DNA of 64,000 nucleotides, taken from NCBI GenBank assembly GCA_963555705.1, contig OY743174.1, forward strand, positions 58,364,234 to 58,428,233, given 5' to 3'. The position numbers and the translations under genes were made by a program. Each line of letters begins with the position of its first letter. Within the stretch, counting starts at the first letter, position 1. This document shows, in pieces, positions 1 to 11,118 of the stretch. The notes under the pieces are model-generated. The model ran no database searches. It saw only the letters and a program-made list of their open reading frames with translations, and had not been told where the DNA came from. The DNA is from Ligustrum vulgare. Taxonomy: Eukaryota > Streptophyta > Magnoliopsida > Lamiales > Oleaceae.

Positions 1-204
1 AATTGCTACCGCGTTTTATATTTTGTATCATAAGGATTTATTCTTGATCAATCTTCTTGATTTTAGTTTAAGCATGTGAACAATTAATATTTATATCGTG
101 GGTTCGATATTAGTATAGATTCTTGAAATGTTGGAAATAGAAGGTCAATGAATGAGTTAATAAGTTGGATAATGTCGATGATTGACTGAGTTCTACACAA
201 TACC
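1..204. other. No feature recognised at window edge
   Basis: AT-rich sequence with no recognisable frame. Its position just upstream of the integrase remnant suggests it belongs to the decayed interior of the same gypsy element, but no motif proves this. Confidence 0.3.
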
Positions 205-1171
205 AATCAAGCGTCTTTTCGCATAGCTTTGTATGAGGTACATATATATGTTAGAGAGGTGGTCCGAGTTCATGGATTGCTAGTGTCCATTTTTCAGATA
301 GAAATCCAAGATTTACTTCGAGATTTTGGAAAAATTTACTTGCGGCAATGGGTACTAAATTAAATTTTAGTACTGCCTACCATCCCCAGACAGACGGGCA
401 ATCTGAACGCACTATTCAGACGCTGGAGGATATGCTTAGAGCCCGTGTGCTAAACTTGAGTAGTAGTTGGGAGAATCATCTACCATTGGTGGAATTTTCC
501 TACAATAACAGTTTTCGAGCTACCATCGATATGTCACCATACAAAGTATTGTATGGGTGAAGATGTCGATCGCCAATCTATTGGGATGAAGTTGGCGAGA
601 GGAAATTATTTGGTTCGGAATTAATTGAGAAAATAGTGTAGGCTATCGAGAAGATCAGATTACGGATTAAAGCTGCCCAAGACAGACAGAAAAGCTATGC
701 CGATCAAAGAAGAAAAGACTTAGAATTTGAGATTGAAGAGAGTATTTTTGAAGATAGCCCCGATGAAGGGCACTTTTCGCTTTGGGAAAAAAAAAGAGGA
801 AAGTTGAGACCCCGTTTTATTGGACCATTCGAGATATTAGAACAAGTAGGGAGCGTGACTTATTGCCACCAGAACTTGCAGCTGTTCACAATGTTTTTCA
901 TGTTTCCCTATTGAGAAAGTATGTTCATGATCCTAATCATGTGGTGAATTATCAGTGTATTGCAGTTCAGAAAGATTTATCTTATGAAGAGGCACCTATG
1001 TGCATAGTAGAGAGAAAAGTCCATGTCTTAAGAAACAAAGAGATTCTTTTAAGTCAAAGTCCAGTAAGGTAGACACAATAGCGATGAGGCTACTTGAGAA
1101 AAGAAAAGAGGAGATCCTAGCCAAGTATCCAGTAATCATAGATCAAGTAAGTTTAATTTCGAGGACGAAAC
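205..1171 (+). pseudogene. Ty3/gypsy Tekay/Del-type pol 3' end: integrase and chromodomain remnant
   Basis: This is the 3' end of a chromovirus polyprotein. The best-preserved part (348-560) is the C-terminal half of the integrase catalytic core, with the hallmark strings [15 protein letters not shown] and PLVEFSYNN. Weaker integrase similarity runs upstream to about 205 and is out of frame near 290. Downstream (about 570-870) is the integrase C-terminal domain, with a run of KAAQDRQKSYADQRR and then RFIGPFEILEQVG in shifted frames. A chromodomain-like stretch (IVERKVHVLRNKEI) follows near 990-1045, and its end (EEILAKYP) is read in another frame near 1110. Frameshifts at about 290 and 870-900 and several stops make it non-functional. 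Integrase would insert the cDNA copy and the chromodomain would direct it to chromatin. The chromodomain, PPT and LTR start fit the Tekay/Del clade. The 5' part lies outside the window. Confidence 0.85.
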
Positions 1172-1174
1172 TAC

Positions 1175-1190
1175 TTTAAGGGGGTAAGGT
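1175..1190 (+). other. Polypurine tract of the gypsy element
   Basis: The tract TTTAAGGGGGTAAGG lies directly before the LTR start TGTAGCGACC. It follows the pol end that reads GAGGACGAAAC, the usual arrangement in Tekay-type elements. It would prime plus-strand DNA synthesis. Confidence 0.75.
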
Positions 1191-2449
1191 TGTAGCGACC
1201 AAGAAATTTTCACGTGTTAAATAATTATTTTAAATTATGAAAACATGCCGCTGCGATCTCACCCATTTTTAATATAAAGTCACGACATATTCGTCTAGCC
1301 GAGTCGAGAAATATCGAGTCCAATTCAATTTTAAATAAATTTCGAGTTTCTAAAATTATATCATTTTATTTATTTATTTAAATTATTCATTCCAAAATCG
1401 TTTTAAATTCCAAAATTTTATGAAGCTCATTTTATCAGATCCATTTTCCTACTCAGTTGATTTACGCGTATTATTTTTCTCGAATTTCCTGTATTGCTTG
1501 TCAAGATCTCCAAAATGCATAATCAACCTATACTACCACCAACCACATCAATCCCATGCCCTATCAATTCTCATACTCTACATCACCAACCCACTCCATA
1601 TTTTATACATCATCAGAATTTCCTCTCCCTGCACCAACCACGACATTGGTTTCAGCAACTCATTGGTAAGCTCCCACTGGCTGCTTCATCACACCACTAC
1701 CTACTGCACAACACCAGTCAGCCATCACATCCACCGCCTGCGAGCTCCAATCCACCACATGAAGGCCACAAATCATCATCATCACCACTACATTCATCCA
1801 CTGCATCCAAACCAAAACAGCCACCATCCTCCATCTTCAACACCAACACTGCCTCTACCCCAAACGACCGCAACCGCACAATACAACCACTGAAAACTCC
1901 ACATCCCATTTCGTATTTCTTCGTTTTTGACCTCCAAAATCATCATCATCATCACCACCACGGCCAGCCACCATTGAAACCACCTTGTACCACCGGCCGA
2001 CCGCAACCACACAAACCCACCATACCGTAGCAAAGATCGAGCCTAACGCAACCACCTCCATCACTCTCAAACGCCCATTGCACATCTTCCAAATCCCTAC
2101 CAATAAGCCAAATCAAACTCAAAATTGAGAAGAATCGAAGCCAAGTACTTACCTCGACCTCAGCCCCCTTCGCTGCCGGATCTATTGTCGACAAATGGAC
2201 GGATTTTTGTCGAATTTTTCGCACCTAATCAGCACCAACCGTGCCCCTTTTGCTACCATCTCCTCCTCCTTATCACTGCCATGCGACGACGGTGATATCG
2301 CCGTGGCATCACCGGCGGTTGCACCGGTAGAGCACACCACTTGAACCTCTCCCTCTCGCTTGCACATCGCCCTCCCCTCTCTCTCTCTAATCTGATCTGA
2401 AATGGGAAGGAGAGAGAAAATTTTGTTTTTAATATTTTGATTTTTAAAA

Positions 2450-2880
2450 TTTGCAGCTTAGCCCCCCAAGTTTGTAAAATGATTTAAATCAGTCCTTATA
2501 GTTTTAAACTAATCATTTCAGCCCCTTAAGTATTTAAATGATTTTAATCAGTCATTTCATTTTAAAAATCAATTATTTCAATCCCTACAGTTTAAAATCT
2601 GTTTTGAGCTTCAACCCAAATTTTGAAAATTTACATTTTAGTCCCATTGTTTCAAATGTTTCATTTCGGCCCATGAGTTCAAATATTTTAAAACTCTATC
2701 ATTTAATTTAAAAATCTGTTATTTTCAGCCTGAATATTTTAATAGCATTTTATCCGAGTCCTAAAAGTTTCAAAAAACTCCATTTTAGTCCCCGTGTTTA
2801 AAGGTATTCATTTTAGTCCCTCAACTTTGAAATCAGCAATTTCAGTCCCTAAATTTTATTTATCATTTTAAACTATAAAT
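2450..2880 (+). repeat. Degenerate repeats around 'cagtccctaaacttttaaa' inside the LTR
   Basis: About ten loosely spaced units of 35-45 bp each carry a form of 'agtccct(a/c)aactttaaa' or 'agccccttaagtttt'. The same kind of unit recurs in other retroelements of this window, on either strand (see findings). Confidence 0.6.
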
Positions 2881-3215
2881 TTAAAAAGACTAATTTAACT
2901 TATTTTTCTAATTGGTTAGACGAGGCGTACGGAGATTTAAAAGATTGAAGTCATTCCCGCTCAACCACACCCGTTAAGTTTAAGGTAGATTCGCCCCTAT
3001 TAATTGATTTAAATTATGATTACATGTGAATGTGTATGTTATGTGACTTATGTGAAAGTCATTTTTATGAAAAGAGACGAAAATATATTTTTTCGAAAAT
3101 ATTTATGTTGTTATGCTTGTCATAACTTATATGCTTTTATACATGAGAAAGAAAGAAGAGAATATCTTGCAAGATAAATGATAATGTCATGCATAACTTA
3201 TGTGTCTTATGTGCA

Positions 3216-3334
3216 CGAGAAGAAAGAGCAACACACACCCTATGATTTTAAAGAGCCTATGATTTTTCAAAGAGAAGTCATGTACTTTAATATACGAGAA
3301 GAGCAACACACACCCTATGATTTCTAAAGAGCCT
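3216..3334 (+). repeat. Short direct duplication in the gypsy LTR
   Basis: A block of about 40 bp (cgagaagaaagagcaacaca... to ...aaagagcct) at 3216-3258 recurs with small changes at 3295-3334. Confidence 0.6.
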
Positions 3335-3745
3335 GCATTTATATGTTCAATTATAATGTAGATTAATTAATTGACGATGAGTCTACTGAGTATTTCTATG
3401 AAATGCTCATTTCCATTTTAACAATATTTGCAGATTTCGAAGAGGGTGGCAGGTGATGGATGATTGTGGCAATAATAGTTAAATAATTGAAAATATTATT
3501 TTGATGAGTCGCATTTCTAAACTTTGGATATTTTTGAGATTTTCAATTATTTTGAGAGATTGTGGCATTGTCGAATGTTGTGAATTATTAATGGCTCAGT
3601 TTATTATTTTGAATTGTTTCATAAATGTTTTCAAATGTTATCGACCATTGGAATTTTATTTAACGTTGCCAAAAAAATGAATTTCAGTTATTTCTTCAGC
3701 TAAAATATTATTTTAAAAGTTGGACCAGACGATGACGTGGTGAAC

Positions 3746-4960
3746 CGAATATTTAGAACTCAGGGCGCTAAGGCTTGATCTGCAAGTCATGGAGTCGACG
3801 GAGAGAAAAAGACAGAAAATTAAGAAGAAAACGCAGAAGTTGCAGGTGAAGCCTTGTGCTGAAGGTTAACTTATGTTTAGCGTGTGGGCGTTGAGGCTAG
3901 AATACAAGTCAGTGCTGAACTTGGAGGTTCTGGATGTTAATGTTAGACAGTGGTGGCGGTTATGGTTTTCGGCTAGTTTTCCGACAGCAGGTCTTTTTGT
4001 GGTTAGGAGAAGCTGCTAACGAGGCGTCGAGTTGGAGGCATTGGAGTCTTGGCTTGATTTTATGTGATTATGCTGGCGAGATAGCTAGAGAAACGAAGAA
4101 GATGACCGGAAGTCATCTGTTTTCTTTTAGATCTGGAAAGATCTATACTTATTTTCATGAAAAGGACCTCGGATTTGAGTTCGAAGGTCGAGAAGAACCT
4201 TCCAATGTGAGTCATGGATTTTTCGATAATCGGCCGGTGACCGAAGGTGGCGGCGGAAGTCTGGAATTGCAGAAGCAGGACGGTGGAGTCTGGCTAGATG
4301 ATGAATATCTATTAACAGATTTTCCAAAATTGAAGAAGAGGTCTCTAAAGATTTCGAATCTGTATAAATTAGTCCCTGAGGTTTGGGTTTAGCGAAGATT
4401 GACCCCTGTCAGTTTATTTGCTGAAATTGATCCCTGAATATTTGAAGTTAGTGTAGAGTAACCCTCAGAATTCAAAAATTGAATATTATAGATTGGTCCC
4501 AAAGTTTTTTGGGATATTAATTTTAACCCCCAAATTTCTGAAAGTTGGATTGTTGGGTGTTTTTTGAATTGACCCATATTGGGTGTTTGAATTGCTCACA
4601 TGTGAAGTAGGTTTGATTCAAGATTGAAAATAGATGATTGAATTCATCTAAAAATTGAATTGTTCTAGTAATCTGGATTTTGAAGAATTGGCTCCAAATT
4701 GGAGTTTAAAATTTTTTGCTCCGAATCGAAGTTTATGCAGTAATCTGCAATTGAAACAAAATTTTTCCAGCAATATTCGGAATTGATAAAAATTAGCATT
4801 TGGCTGAGTTCAAGATATTTGAATAATAAAGGAAATGCATTTGAAGAATTTGTTTGCTGAGAAATTTATGGGGAATTTTATAAGAAATTTAAATTGTATT
4901 TTTATTTTATTTTTTTGTAATACCTTCAACAAGTTGGAGTTATATTTCAAATCATATAGC
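3746..4960 (+). other. Decayed retroelement leader or LTR sequence, no real gene
   Basis: A 152-codon open frame (3934-4392) crosses this stretch, but the protein matches no family I know. Its end runs into degenerate 'agtccctgaggtttgg / gattgatccctgaat' units (4370-4560) of the kind found in retroelement LTRs and leaders here. I read the whole stretch as old non-coding retroelement sequence. A host exon remnant cannot be excluded. Confidence 0.4.
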
Positions 4961-4961
4961 G

Positions 4962-5145
4962 TTCAACTTGAAGGAGGGGCGTTGAGATATTTCTTAGAGT
5001 TAGAATATTCTAAATTCAACTAGAATTAGTTGTTAGATTTAACTTGTTAATTTTTTTATAAATAGTCTTAAGCATTGTAATCTTTTCACCAAGCAATTCA
5101 TAAATAAAAATTTTATATTCTCCCCCTATAATTTGTTCATAATTA
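4962..5145 (+). mobile_element. Possible truncated copia 3' end (PPT plus LTR start)
   Basis: The string caacttgaaggaggggcg followed by ttgagatatttcttagag resembles the usual copia junction of pol end, polypurine tract and an LTR starting TGTTGAGAT. An AT-rich stretch with 'tttataaatagtcttaagc' (about 5055-5075) could be a TATA/U3-R region. No partner LTR is visible, so this is an old fragment at best. Confidence 0.35.
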
Positions 5146-5493
5146 ACGTAATGACGTAGATTGTGAAAATCCTTTGAGAAAATGGAGTTCAAAGCGTGTC
5201 ATGCATTATTAGAAACGTATCATGGCCCTACTGGAAAATTTTGGGTGGATAATATATTGCAGATAATTAATCCTTAGTTCAATGAAAATATTTAATAATA
5301 TATCCAATTTTGTGAAGTGCCTACTTGTAACCCAATAACAAATTTTAGTAAGAGTGTTTTTGTCCACTCACTTCCAATATTATTCCTACCTATTTCAATT
5401 ATAAAAGTTTGACGGAAAAGTCCCTAACCTATAGGGACAAATTACACAATCATCCTAAATGATGGGGACGTTTCTGGCTGTTAACCCCCAATA
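5146..5493. other. Target-site sequence left of the copia-like element; nothing recognised
   Basis: No coding frame or repeat recognised. This sequence continues at 11331 once the inserted element and one GATAA copy are removed. Confidence 0.4.
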
Positions 5494-5498
5494 GATAA

Positions 5499-5705
5499 TG
5501 TTATAAATAATATATATATGTGAATGACATTACCATTATATCCCTGTATACTTTACAGTATTACGATTGTGCCATTGTCCACTCCTATAAATAGGAGCCA
5601 TTTCATAACATTTGATATACCAATTCTTGAAGAGAAATTCTCTCCTCTAAACTCTCTCCATTTCTCTCTCTATGTTGTTCTTATGATTTCGATGATTTTA
5701 TAACA
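5499..5705 (+). repeat. Left (5') LTR of the copia-like element
   Basis: 207 bp, TG...CA ends, preceded by TSD GATAA. A TATA box CTATAAATAG lies at 5585-5594, with a CT-rich stretch (5640-5670) downstream, as expected of a promoter and leader. Confidence 0.92.
5585..5594 (+). promoter_or_regulatory. LTR TATA box
   Basis: CTATAAATAG in the middle of the 5' LTR; the same box stands at 11205-11214 in the 3' LTR. It would start the genomic transcript about 30 bp downstream. Confidence 0.65.
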
Positions 5706-5720
5706 CGTTATCAGCACGAG
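5706..5720 (+). other. Candidate primer binding site
   Basis: CGTTATCAGCACGAG directly follows the LTR end, where the minus-strand primer tRNA pairs. The string is not the 3' end complement of initiator Met-tRNA. To my knowledge similar strings follow the 5' LTR of some plant copia elements, but I cannot assign the tRNA. Confidence 0.5.
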
Positions 5721-6194
5721 TCTCTAACCAATTGAGTAATACGACGGGAGTATGCTCTACAGTTGCATCTAAATGATGAACATCTGTATCAGAAACCAGA
5801 TTATTATTAATCCACATTTCATTTTCAAGTCTAGTATCAATGATGTTAGAAAATCTCGAGCTTAAGAAATATGAGTTCAAATGTTCAAAGATCTTCTTCC
5901 TTGATTTATCCAAATTCATCTATAAACTTTCGATATTGAAAATTCCAGATTCATAATTTCCAAATCTGGAATCACGCTATTAAATCTCAATCTAGAATAT
6001 GTAAACAAACATCATCAAACCATTCTTTCATCTTGGATGATGATCGGAGGTCAACAAATCCAAATCGAGAGTATATCAGGAGTAAACACGATGGACAGAC
6101 TTCCGTATCAGGCTCAAACCGAGTTTGTATTCCAGCACACCTCTCCCGGATCTGAAGTTTCTAATAAGTAAATAAATGCCGCTACACAGTATGA

Positions 6195-6690
6195 CCGGGA
6201 AATTAATTTGCTGAACCAGCCGACTACGAGTCCGGCAAGGTGGAGTGCTCTAGCACCGGCGCCATACCTCCCGCCACGCTTGCAGAATTCACTCTCAACG
6301 GCGACCAAGGTCTTGACTTTTATAATGTTAGCCTAGTCAATGGGTACAATCTGCCTAATACTGATTGTGGCCAAGGGAGGTACAAGAGGGGGTTTGATAG
6401 ATCTGAACGGCGCCTGTCCAAGGGAGCTCAGTGTGTTCCGTGCAAATAGGAGCCGCAAACACGGAGTCGCGTGCAAGAGCGAGTGCGAGGCGTTTGGTGA
6501 TCCGGCCTACTGCTGCAGCAAGGCATACAATACGCCGGATACTTCAAGCACGCATGACCCCGCTCTTACAGCTACGCCTATGATGATAAGATCAGCACCT
6601 ATCCAAATGGAATTGCTTGCTTCCAGTTCTCCGATCAAGATGGCAGTGATTAAGGCCTCAGCCGGTGATAAATGAAAAGCGTCCTCAAAA
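6195..6690 (+). pseudogene. Captured thaumatin-like (PR5) gene fragment
   Basis: This is the C-terminal half of a thaumatin-like protein in the sense direction of the retrotransposon. One frame (6216-6355) reads ESGKVECSSTGAIPPATLAE and then FTLNGDQGLDFYNVSLVNGY, the centre of the thaumatin fold. The frame then shifts to read DLNGACPREL and CKSECEAFGDPAYCCSKAYN (about 6395-6535). A third frame gives RSYSYAYDD (about 6560-6590), the conserved C-terminal part. At least two frameshifts and an in-frame TGA near 6555 make it a pseudogene, and the N-terminal half with the signal peptide is missing. Plant thaumatin-like proteins are secreted, disulfide-rich defence proteins. The GC content is higher than in the surrounding element, which fits capture of host cDNA or gene sequence. 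It could also be a pseudogene that was inserted separately. Confidence 0.85.
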
Positions 6691-6699
6691 GAGTACAGC

Positions 6700-6920
6700 C
6701 GAAAGTGAGGGATAATAATATTTGGTAGTGGTACCCATGATGAGATAATAATATTATTTGGTAGTGGACCACAATGAAAAGCAAAAAGAAAAATAGCGCA
6801 TTCAATTTTTTTCTGTGAATGGTGGACCACAATGAAAAGCAGCAAAGTGGAGGTGAATGGTGGGCCAAAAATGAAAAGCAGCCTGTTTTTCCAGTACAGA
6901 GGTGGTTGTCCGGCAGATTC
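6700..6920 (+). repeat. Short repeats downstream of the thaumatin-like fragment
   Basis: Units such as 'gtggaccacaatgaaaagca' occur three times with variation (near 6763, 6822 and 6861), and 'gataataatattatttggtagtgg' occurs twice. They may be part of the captured 3' untranslated sequence. Confidence 0.5.
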
Positions 6921-7102
6921 CATAAATAGAGGTAAGCCCAATTCCCTCACCTAATGAATTATTAATAACATGGATTATACACTTGCATGTGTAGAGGTGG
7001 GGTTATAAATATTCTATTGTTTATTAATTCATGCACCCATACTCTGATAGTCCGCCCAACCCATATAAACTTGATATTATTATTGTTATTTACTTTATTA
7101 AA

Positions 7103-7227
7103 TGATACCAGAAGTTATCAATACTAAAATTAGAAAATATTTTATCAAATGATAGCAGAAGTTATCGTTGCCAAAAAGTTGGTAAATGTTGATAAAATGT
7201 TTTATCCAATGGTACCAGAAGTTACCA
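7103..7227 (+). repeat. Inverted-repeat array 1: arms TGATA/TATCA and TGGTA/TACCA, loop CCAGAAGT
   Basis: Three units about 50 bp apart: TGATA-CCAGAAGT-TATCA (7103), the variant GATA-GCAGAAGT-TATC (7151), and TGGTA-CCAGAAGT-TACCA (7210). The third unit has changed both arms in a way that keeps them complementary. Confidence 0.7.
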
Positions 7228-8407
7228 ATATCTGAATTTGAATGGGTGGATGAAAATTATTCAACAAGAGAATGTTGATATATGATAAAGATAATATCAC
7301 ATGATAGCATGGACATAGCTAATGTGAAAATAATCTCATCAGTATTATGAGATGAATATTAGATGATAAGTGTCTGAAAAAGTTCTTGCACGAACACTTA
7401 TGTATTCCAGAAGAAGTACATATTTACTCTAAAAGAAGTAAAAATTATCATCTAAACATACTGAAATGATATTATTATTGCTCTTGAAGAAGCATAAACG
7501 AGTCATACATGCAAAACGAAAAAGGGGAAAAACATTTATAATCCTCAAAATGAGAGATGTGTTTCGGGAGTAGCCGTATCCTACCACCTCTGACATTTTG
7601 AGGAAATAAAGAAAAAGGTGTATCTCAAGAGTAAGAAATACTTCATATTTTACCACCTTAAATCTTTGAGGTACACAAGATTAAAACATTGATAAAATCC
7701 TAGAAATTTATGGTGTGTCTCAAGAGTGAGAATACTCCGTACTCTACCACCACCTATTCTAGGGTTCACAAAGATAAATTTACATTAACCGGACTCCATT
7801 TTCGCTTGATTCCCCTTCCTTACGACATATCTATCTTAACTCCTGCTGGATCTCGTATGGAGATCCAGTTGAGCCCATGAGGTAATATTAAAGATTTATT
7901 TTTGACAAAATCATCATACTCACCTTTCGGTGATTTATTTTCTAGCCTTTATAAAAACTCGAGAAAGGAAACAGGAAAATATTTTAAATGTGTATCAAAA
8001 GATTTATTTCAATCTTTCAACTCAAACTCGGTAAATTCTTTTCAAAACATTTACCGGAAGATTAGAATAATATTTGCGAATATTTGATAATATAACATCC
8101 AATTTTTTATGGATCTAGCCTTCTTCCCAAATCATCTATTTAAATGCATTATTCAACGCGTAAAAGAGCGATGGCTCCGCGTGTCAGTGATTCCATTAAG
8201 AAATAATGGAATAAATTATTGAAAAGGTGGGAAGAATGAGATAATGCGTCGTTACCTTTTTCGATATAAGGGAAGATTTGGCGACAAGATTGAGATCATG
8301 AGATATTTCCTTGGATATTGTACTCGATTCTTCGGTATACTAAAAGTAATAAAGGTAAACTGATTTGAAATATACAGAAATACTTACTGATGAAATGAAT
8401 ACTGTAT

Positions 8408-8611
8408 TGAACCAGAAGTTCATACATATGTACAAGTGAAATATCTTGCTGAACCAGAAGTTCATACGTACAAGTGAAATATGTATATAGTATGGACCAG
8501 AAGCTCATAAATGAAATATACATTGTATTGAACCAGAAGTTTAGCTATATTGTATTGAATTAAATATTCATACATAGAAATGAAATAAAACCGTATTGAA
8601 CCAGAAGTTCT
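8408..8611 (+). repeat. Inverted-repeat array 2: arms TGAA/TTCA, loop CCAGAAG
   Basis: About five units of (T)GAA-CCAGAAG-TTC(A), spaced 35-70 bp apart within 'tattgaaccagaagttcata' contexts. Some copies have decayed arms (near 8491 and 8529). Confidence 0.7.
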
Positions 8612-9724
8612 ATAATAAACGGTTAGATTATCAAAAGTTTCAAATTATTTTCTATGAGAAATTGTTTATCATACAACAATATTCTATGTCAATCAGGGAT
8701 TAGCTCAAGAAGCTTTATGATTTGTAAAAGTGCGATATATATACAATCCACCAAAGCGCACTGAGATATATGATTGAAATTACATCCCTAAAGGGACGAC
8801 ATGTGCGGCATTTTAGCCGATTGATAATGTTTGAGAACATTAGGGGGAAAACACGCCTGAAGCGTAATTATGCCCGAAGCATAATGACTATCGATTCCAA
8901 AATAAATATCTCTTGAATGATTAAGATGATCCCTTTGAAGCTAAATACTCATGGTGAGTAAAAGGGACATAATTAAATGTAAGAGATTCAGGTACCTGAT
9001 GATAGAACATATAAAGAGATCTCTCTATATTATATTGAGATGGAATCGATAAATAAGTCGACTACATACCCTCTTATGAAAATGAGGTTGATGAAATTAT
9101 AATACTTTGGCCAAGTATATAACCCCAATGTAGGGATTATTGTTCAAGGACCTGAAGTCCAAATGATTATTGTTCAAGGACTTGAAGTCCAAATGCTTAA
9201 ATGTGTAAAGCCAGTAATTATATGTACAAATGAAAAATATTTCACAGTCGTAAAAGACGACTCGTTGCGCGCAAGATTTTTCATAGAACTGGCATGACAT
9301 ATGGTGGATAGACTATAGTCTAAATCACTAGCTTGAGCTCTTTGATATACCAATGAGTGAGATCAAAATGTATGATTCTCATCTCGGTACTTTGGGAGTG
9401 TTCTTTGATGTACCAGTTGATCGCGGTACGTTGGGATTTCAAGTAAAATGATTGTAGATTATACGTCGAAATTGATATCTATTTCAATGATTGATTATGC
9501 TCCTGCAAATTAGAAATTGCAGTTTATAAAGTGCGAGAACATACATGTATAAATCATTGAAAGGTTCAATATGCCCAGATTAGTATCACTATAGAATGAT
9601 ACAAATGACTCCATGATATAATATGTTGAAAGTGAAATTGAAGTGTACTATTATTATATTTGAATATTTGGGCATGCAATTGATTTTCAATATGCAAAAT
9701 TATATTATCCACCGGAAAATGAAT

Positions 9725-10210
9725 ATTCACCAGAAGTGAATCCGGAAAATGAATATTCACCAGAAGTGAATCAGGAAAATGAATATTCACCATAAGTGAA
9801 TTTGGAAAATGAATATTCATCAGAAGTGAATTTGAAAATGAATATTTAATTATTCATCAGAAGTGAATTCTAGATTTTGATAAGAGTGAATCAATTCTAG
9901 ATTTGATTATTCACCAGAAGTGAATATGAAAATGAATATGTTTAATTATTCACCAGAAGTGAATTCTATATTTTATTATTCACTAGAAGTGAATTCTAGA
10001 TTTGATTATTCACCAGAAGTGAATATGAAAATGAATATTTTAATTATTCACCAGAAGTGAATTCTAGATTTTATTATTCACTAGAAGTGAATTCTAGAAA
10101 GTGAAAAATGAAAATGAATATGTTTAATTATTCACCAAAAGTGAATTCTAAATTTGATTATTCACCAGAAGTGAAAGATGCAATATTTGATTATTCACCA
10201 GGAGTGAAAG
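9725..10210 (+). repeat. Inverted-repeat array 3: arms ATTCA/TGAAT, loop CCAGAAG
   Basis: Roughly fifteen units of ATTCA-CCAGAAG-TGAAT lie 20-45 bp apart, joined by AT-rich linkers such as 'ccggaaaatga' and 'tctagattttatt'. Each unit is a small palindrome with the loop seen in arrays 1 and 2. Single-base variants (cactagaag, cataag, caccagg) mark older copies. Confidence 0.8.
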
Positions 10211-10369
10211 ATGCAATCGATAAATTAGTACAACATTGCCTAATATAGCATGTTATGACATCATAAATGAGCTATGAACAAAGCTCATCATGAATGATAT
10301 GTTTGATGAAAAGATACGAGATTGCATCAATATACTTGTAATATTCCATGAAAAGGAATAAATACGCGT

Positions 10370-11090
10370 TGCACTCTTTTTCCCTTAGCTGAGGTTTTGT
10401 CCCACAGGGTTTTCCTAGCAAGGTTTTTAATGAGGCAACAGTTGAGGCGTATTGATGAAAATTAATGAGAATACTGCACTCTTTTCCCCTTCGCTGAGGT
10501 TTTGTCCCACAGGGTTTTCCTAGCAAGGTTTTTGAGGCATCATCATAGCTATCAACAAGCTATAATTCAGCAACACATTATTATACTGGAATGATATCAA
10601 CAAATGAAGAAAATCATACACATCTTATGAAGAATGTTATGATATCGACTACACACAAGAAGATTTTCATATATATTCCAGAAGAAAGATGATATCATTA
10701 TTCAAAAGGTTCATGAATACTTGATTGCACACTTCAGGGGGAGAATCATGCTGTCATGCTGTACTCTTTTTCCTTCGTCCAGGTTTTGTCCCACAGGGTT
10801 TTCCTGACAAGGTTTTAACGAGGCAGCGGCTGTACTCTTTTTCCTTCGTTTAGATTTTGTCCCATTGAGTTTTACTGATAAGGTTTTAACGAGGCAGCAC
10901 TAAAGCACTAAAGCAGTGAAGCACTTCAGATTTCAGTATATGATTTGTACTACTTATCATTGATGTCATTTTTGATATTAGACTCAATGATTAATGATGA
11001 CCAACATCAGGGGGAGCAGCTGTACTCTTTTTCCTTCGCTCAAGTTTTATCCCACTGGGTTTTCTTAGCAAGGTTTTGACGAGGCAGATA
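10370..11090 (+). repeat. Five copies of a 60-70-bp copia 3' module
   Basis: Copies begin near 10370, 10474, 10759, 10828 and 11018. Each runs from 'actctttttcc' through 'aggttttgtcccac' and 'gggttttcct' to 'aaggtttt..cgaggca'. This module is known to me from the sequence just upstream of the 3' LTR in many plant copia elements. Its job is not established. Read on the minus strand it gives peptide-like strings (LGKPCGTKPQ) that are not a real protein. Confidence 0.75.
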
Positions 11091-11109
11091 ATTGCGTAAT
11101 ATGTCATTC

Positions 11110-11118
11110 AAGGGGGAG
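11110..11118 (+). other. Polypurine tract of the copia-like element
   Basis: AAGGGGGAG directly before the 3' LTR. It fixes the element's orientation as plus. Confidence 0.85.

Larger units (their letters stand above)
1191..3745 (+). mobile_element. 3' LTR of Tekay/Del-type gypsy element
   Basis: It starts TGTAGCGACC right after the PPT. It resembles the solo LTR at 19014-20256 at its start, around 2920-3010 (gacgaggc... followed by ggtagattcgcccctattaattg) and near its end. It is about twice as long, mainly because of the 1420-2900 segment. That segment holds CAT/CAC-rich sequence, a CT-rich stretch ending near 2400, and a run of degenerate repeats at 2450-2880. The 3' boundary is not sharp: similarity to the other LTR fades after about 3745 and the expected terminal CA could not be fixed. 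Several open frames across 1420-2370 on both strands are low-complexity (His/Pro-rich) and are not called as genes. Confidence 0.65.

Noticed and set aside
1420..2370. Overlapping open frames on both strands rich in His, Pro or Trp/Gly
   Set aside because: They come from CAT/CAC-rich low-complexity DNA inside a gypsy LTR, overlap each other in several frames, and have no known domain.
3934..4392. 152-codon frame taken as a possible gene
   Set aside because: No motif. Its end runs into retroelement-type degenerate repeats, and the context is decayed LTR or leader sequence.
6195..6690. Functional thaumatin-like gene
   Set aside because: Only the C-terminal half is present, with at least two frameshifts and an in-frame stop.
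9725..10210. Regularly spaced repeats that look like a CRISPR array
   Set aside because: The spacers are themselves AT-rich repeats, units vary, the array lies inside a plant retrotransposon, and no cas-like gene is present.
10272..10526. Minus-strand frame with repeated LGKPCGTKPQ
   Set aside because: It is the antisense reading of the copia 3' module, known non-coding sequence.
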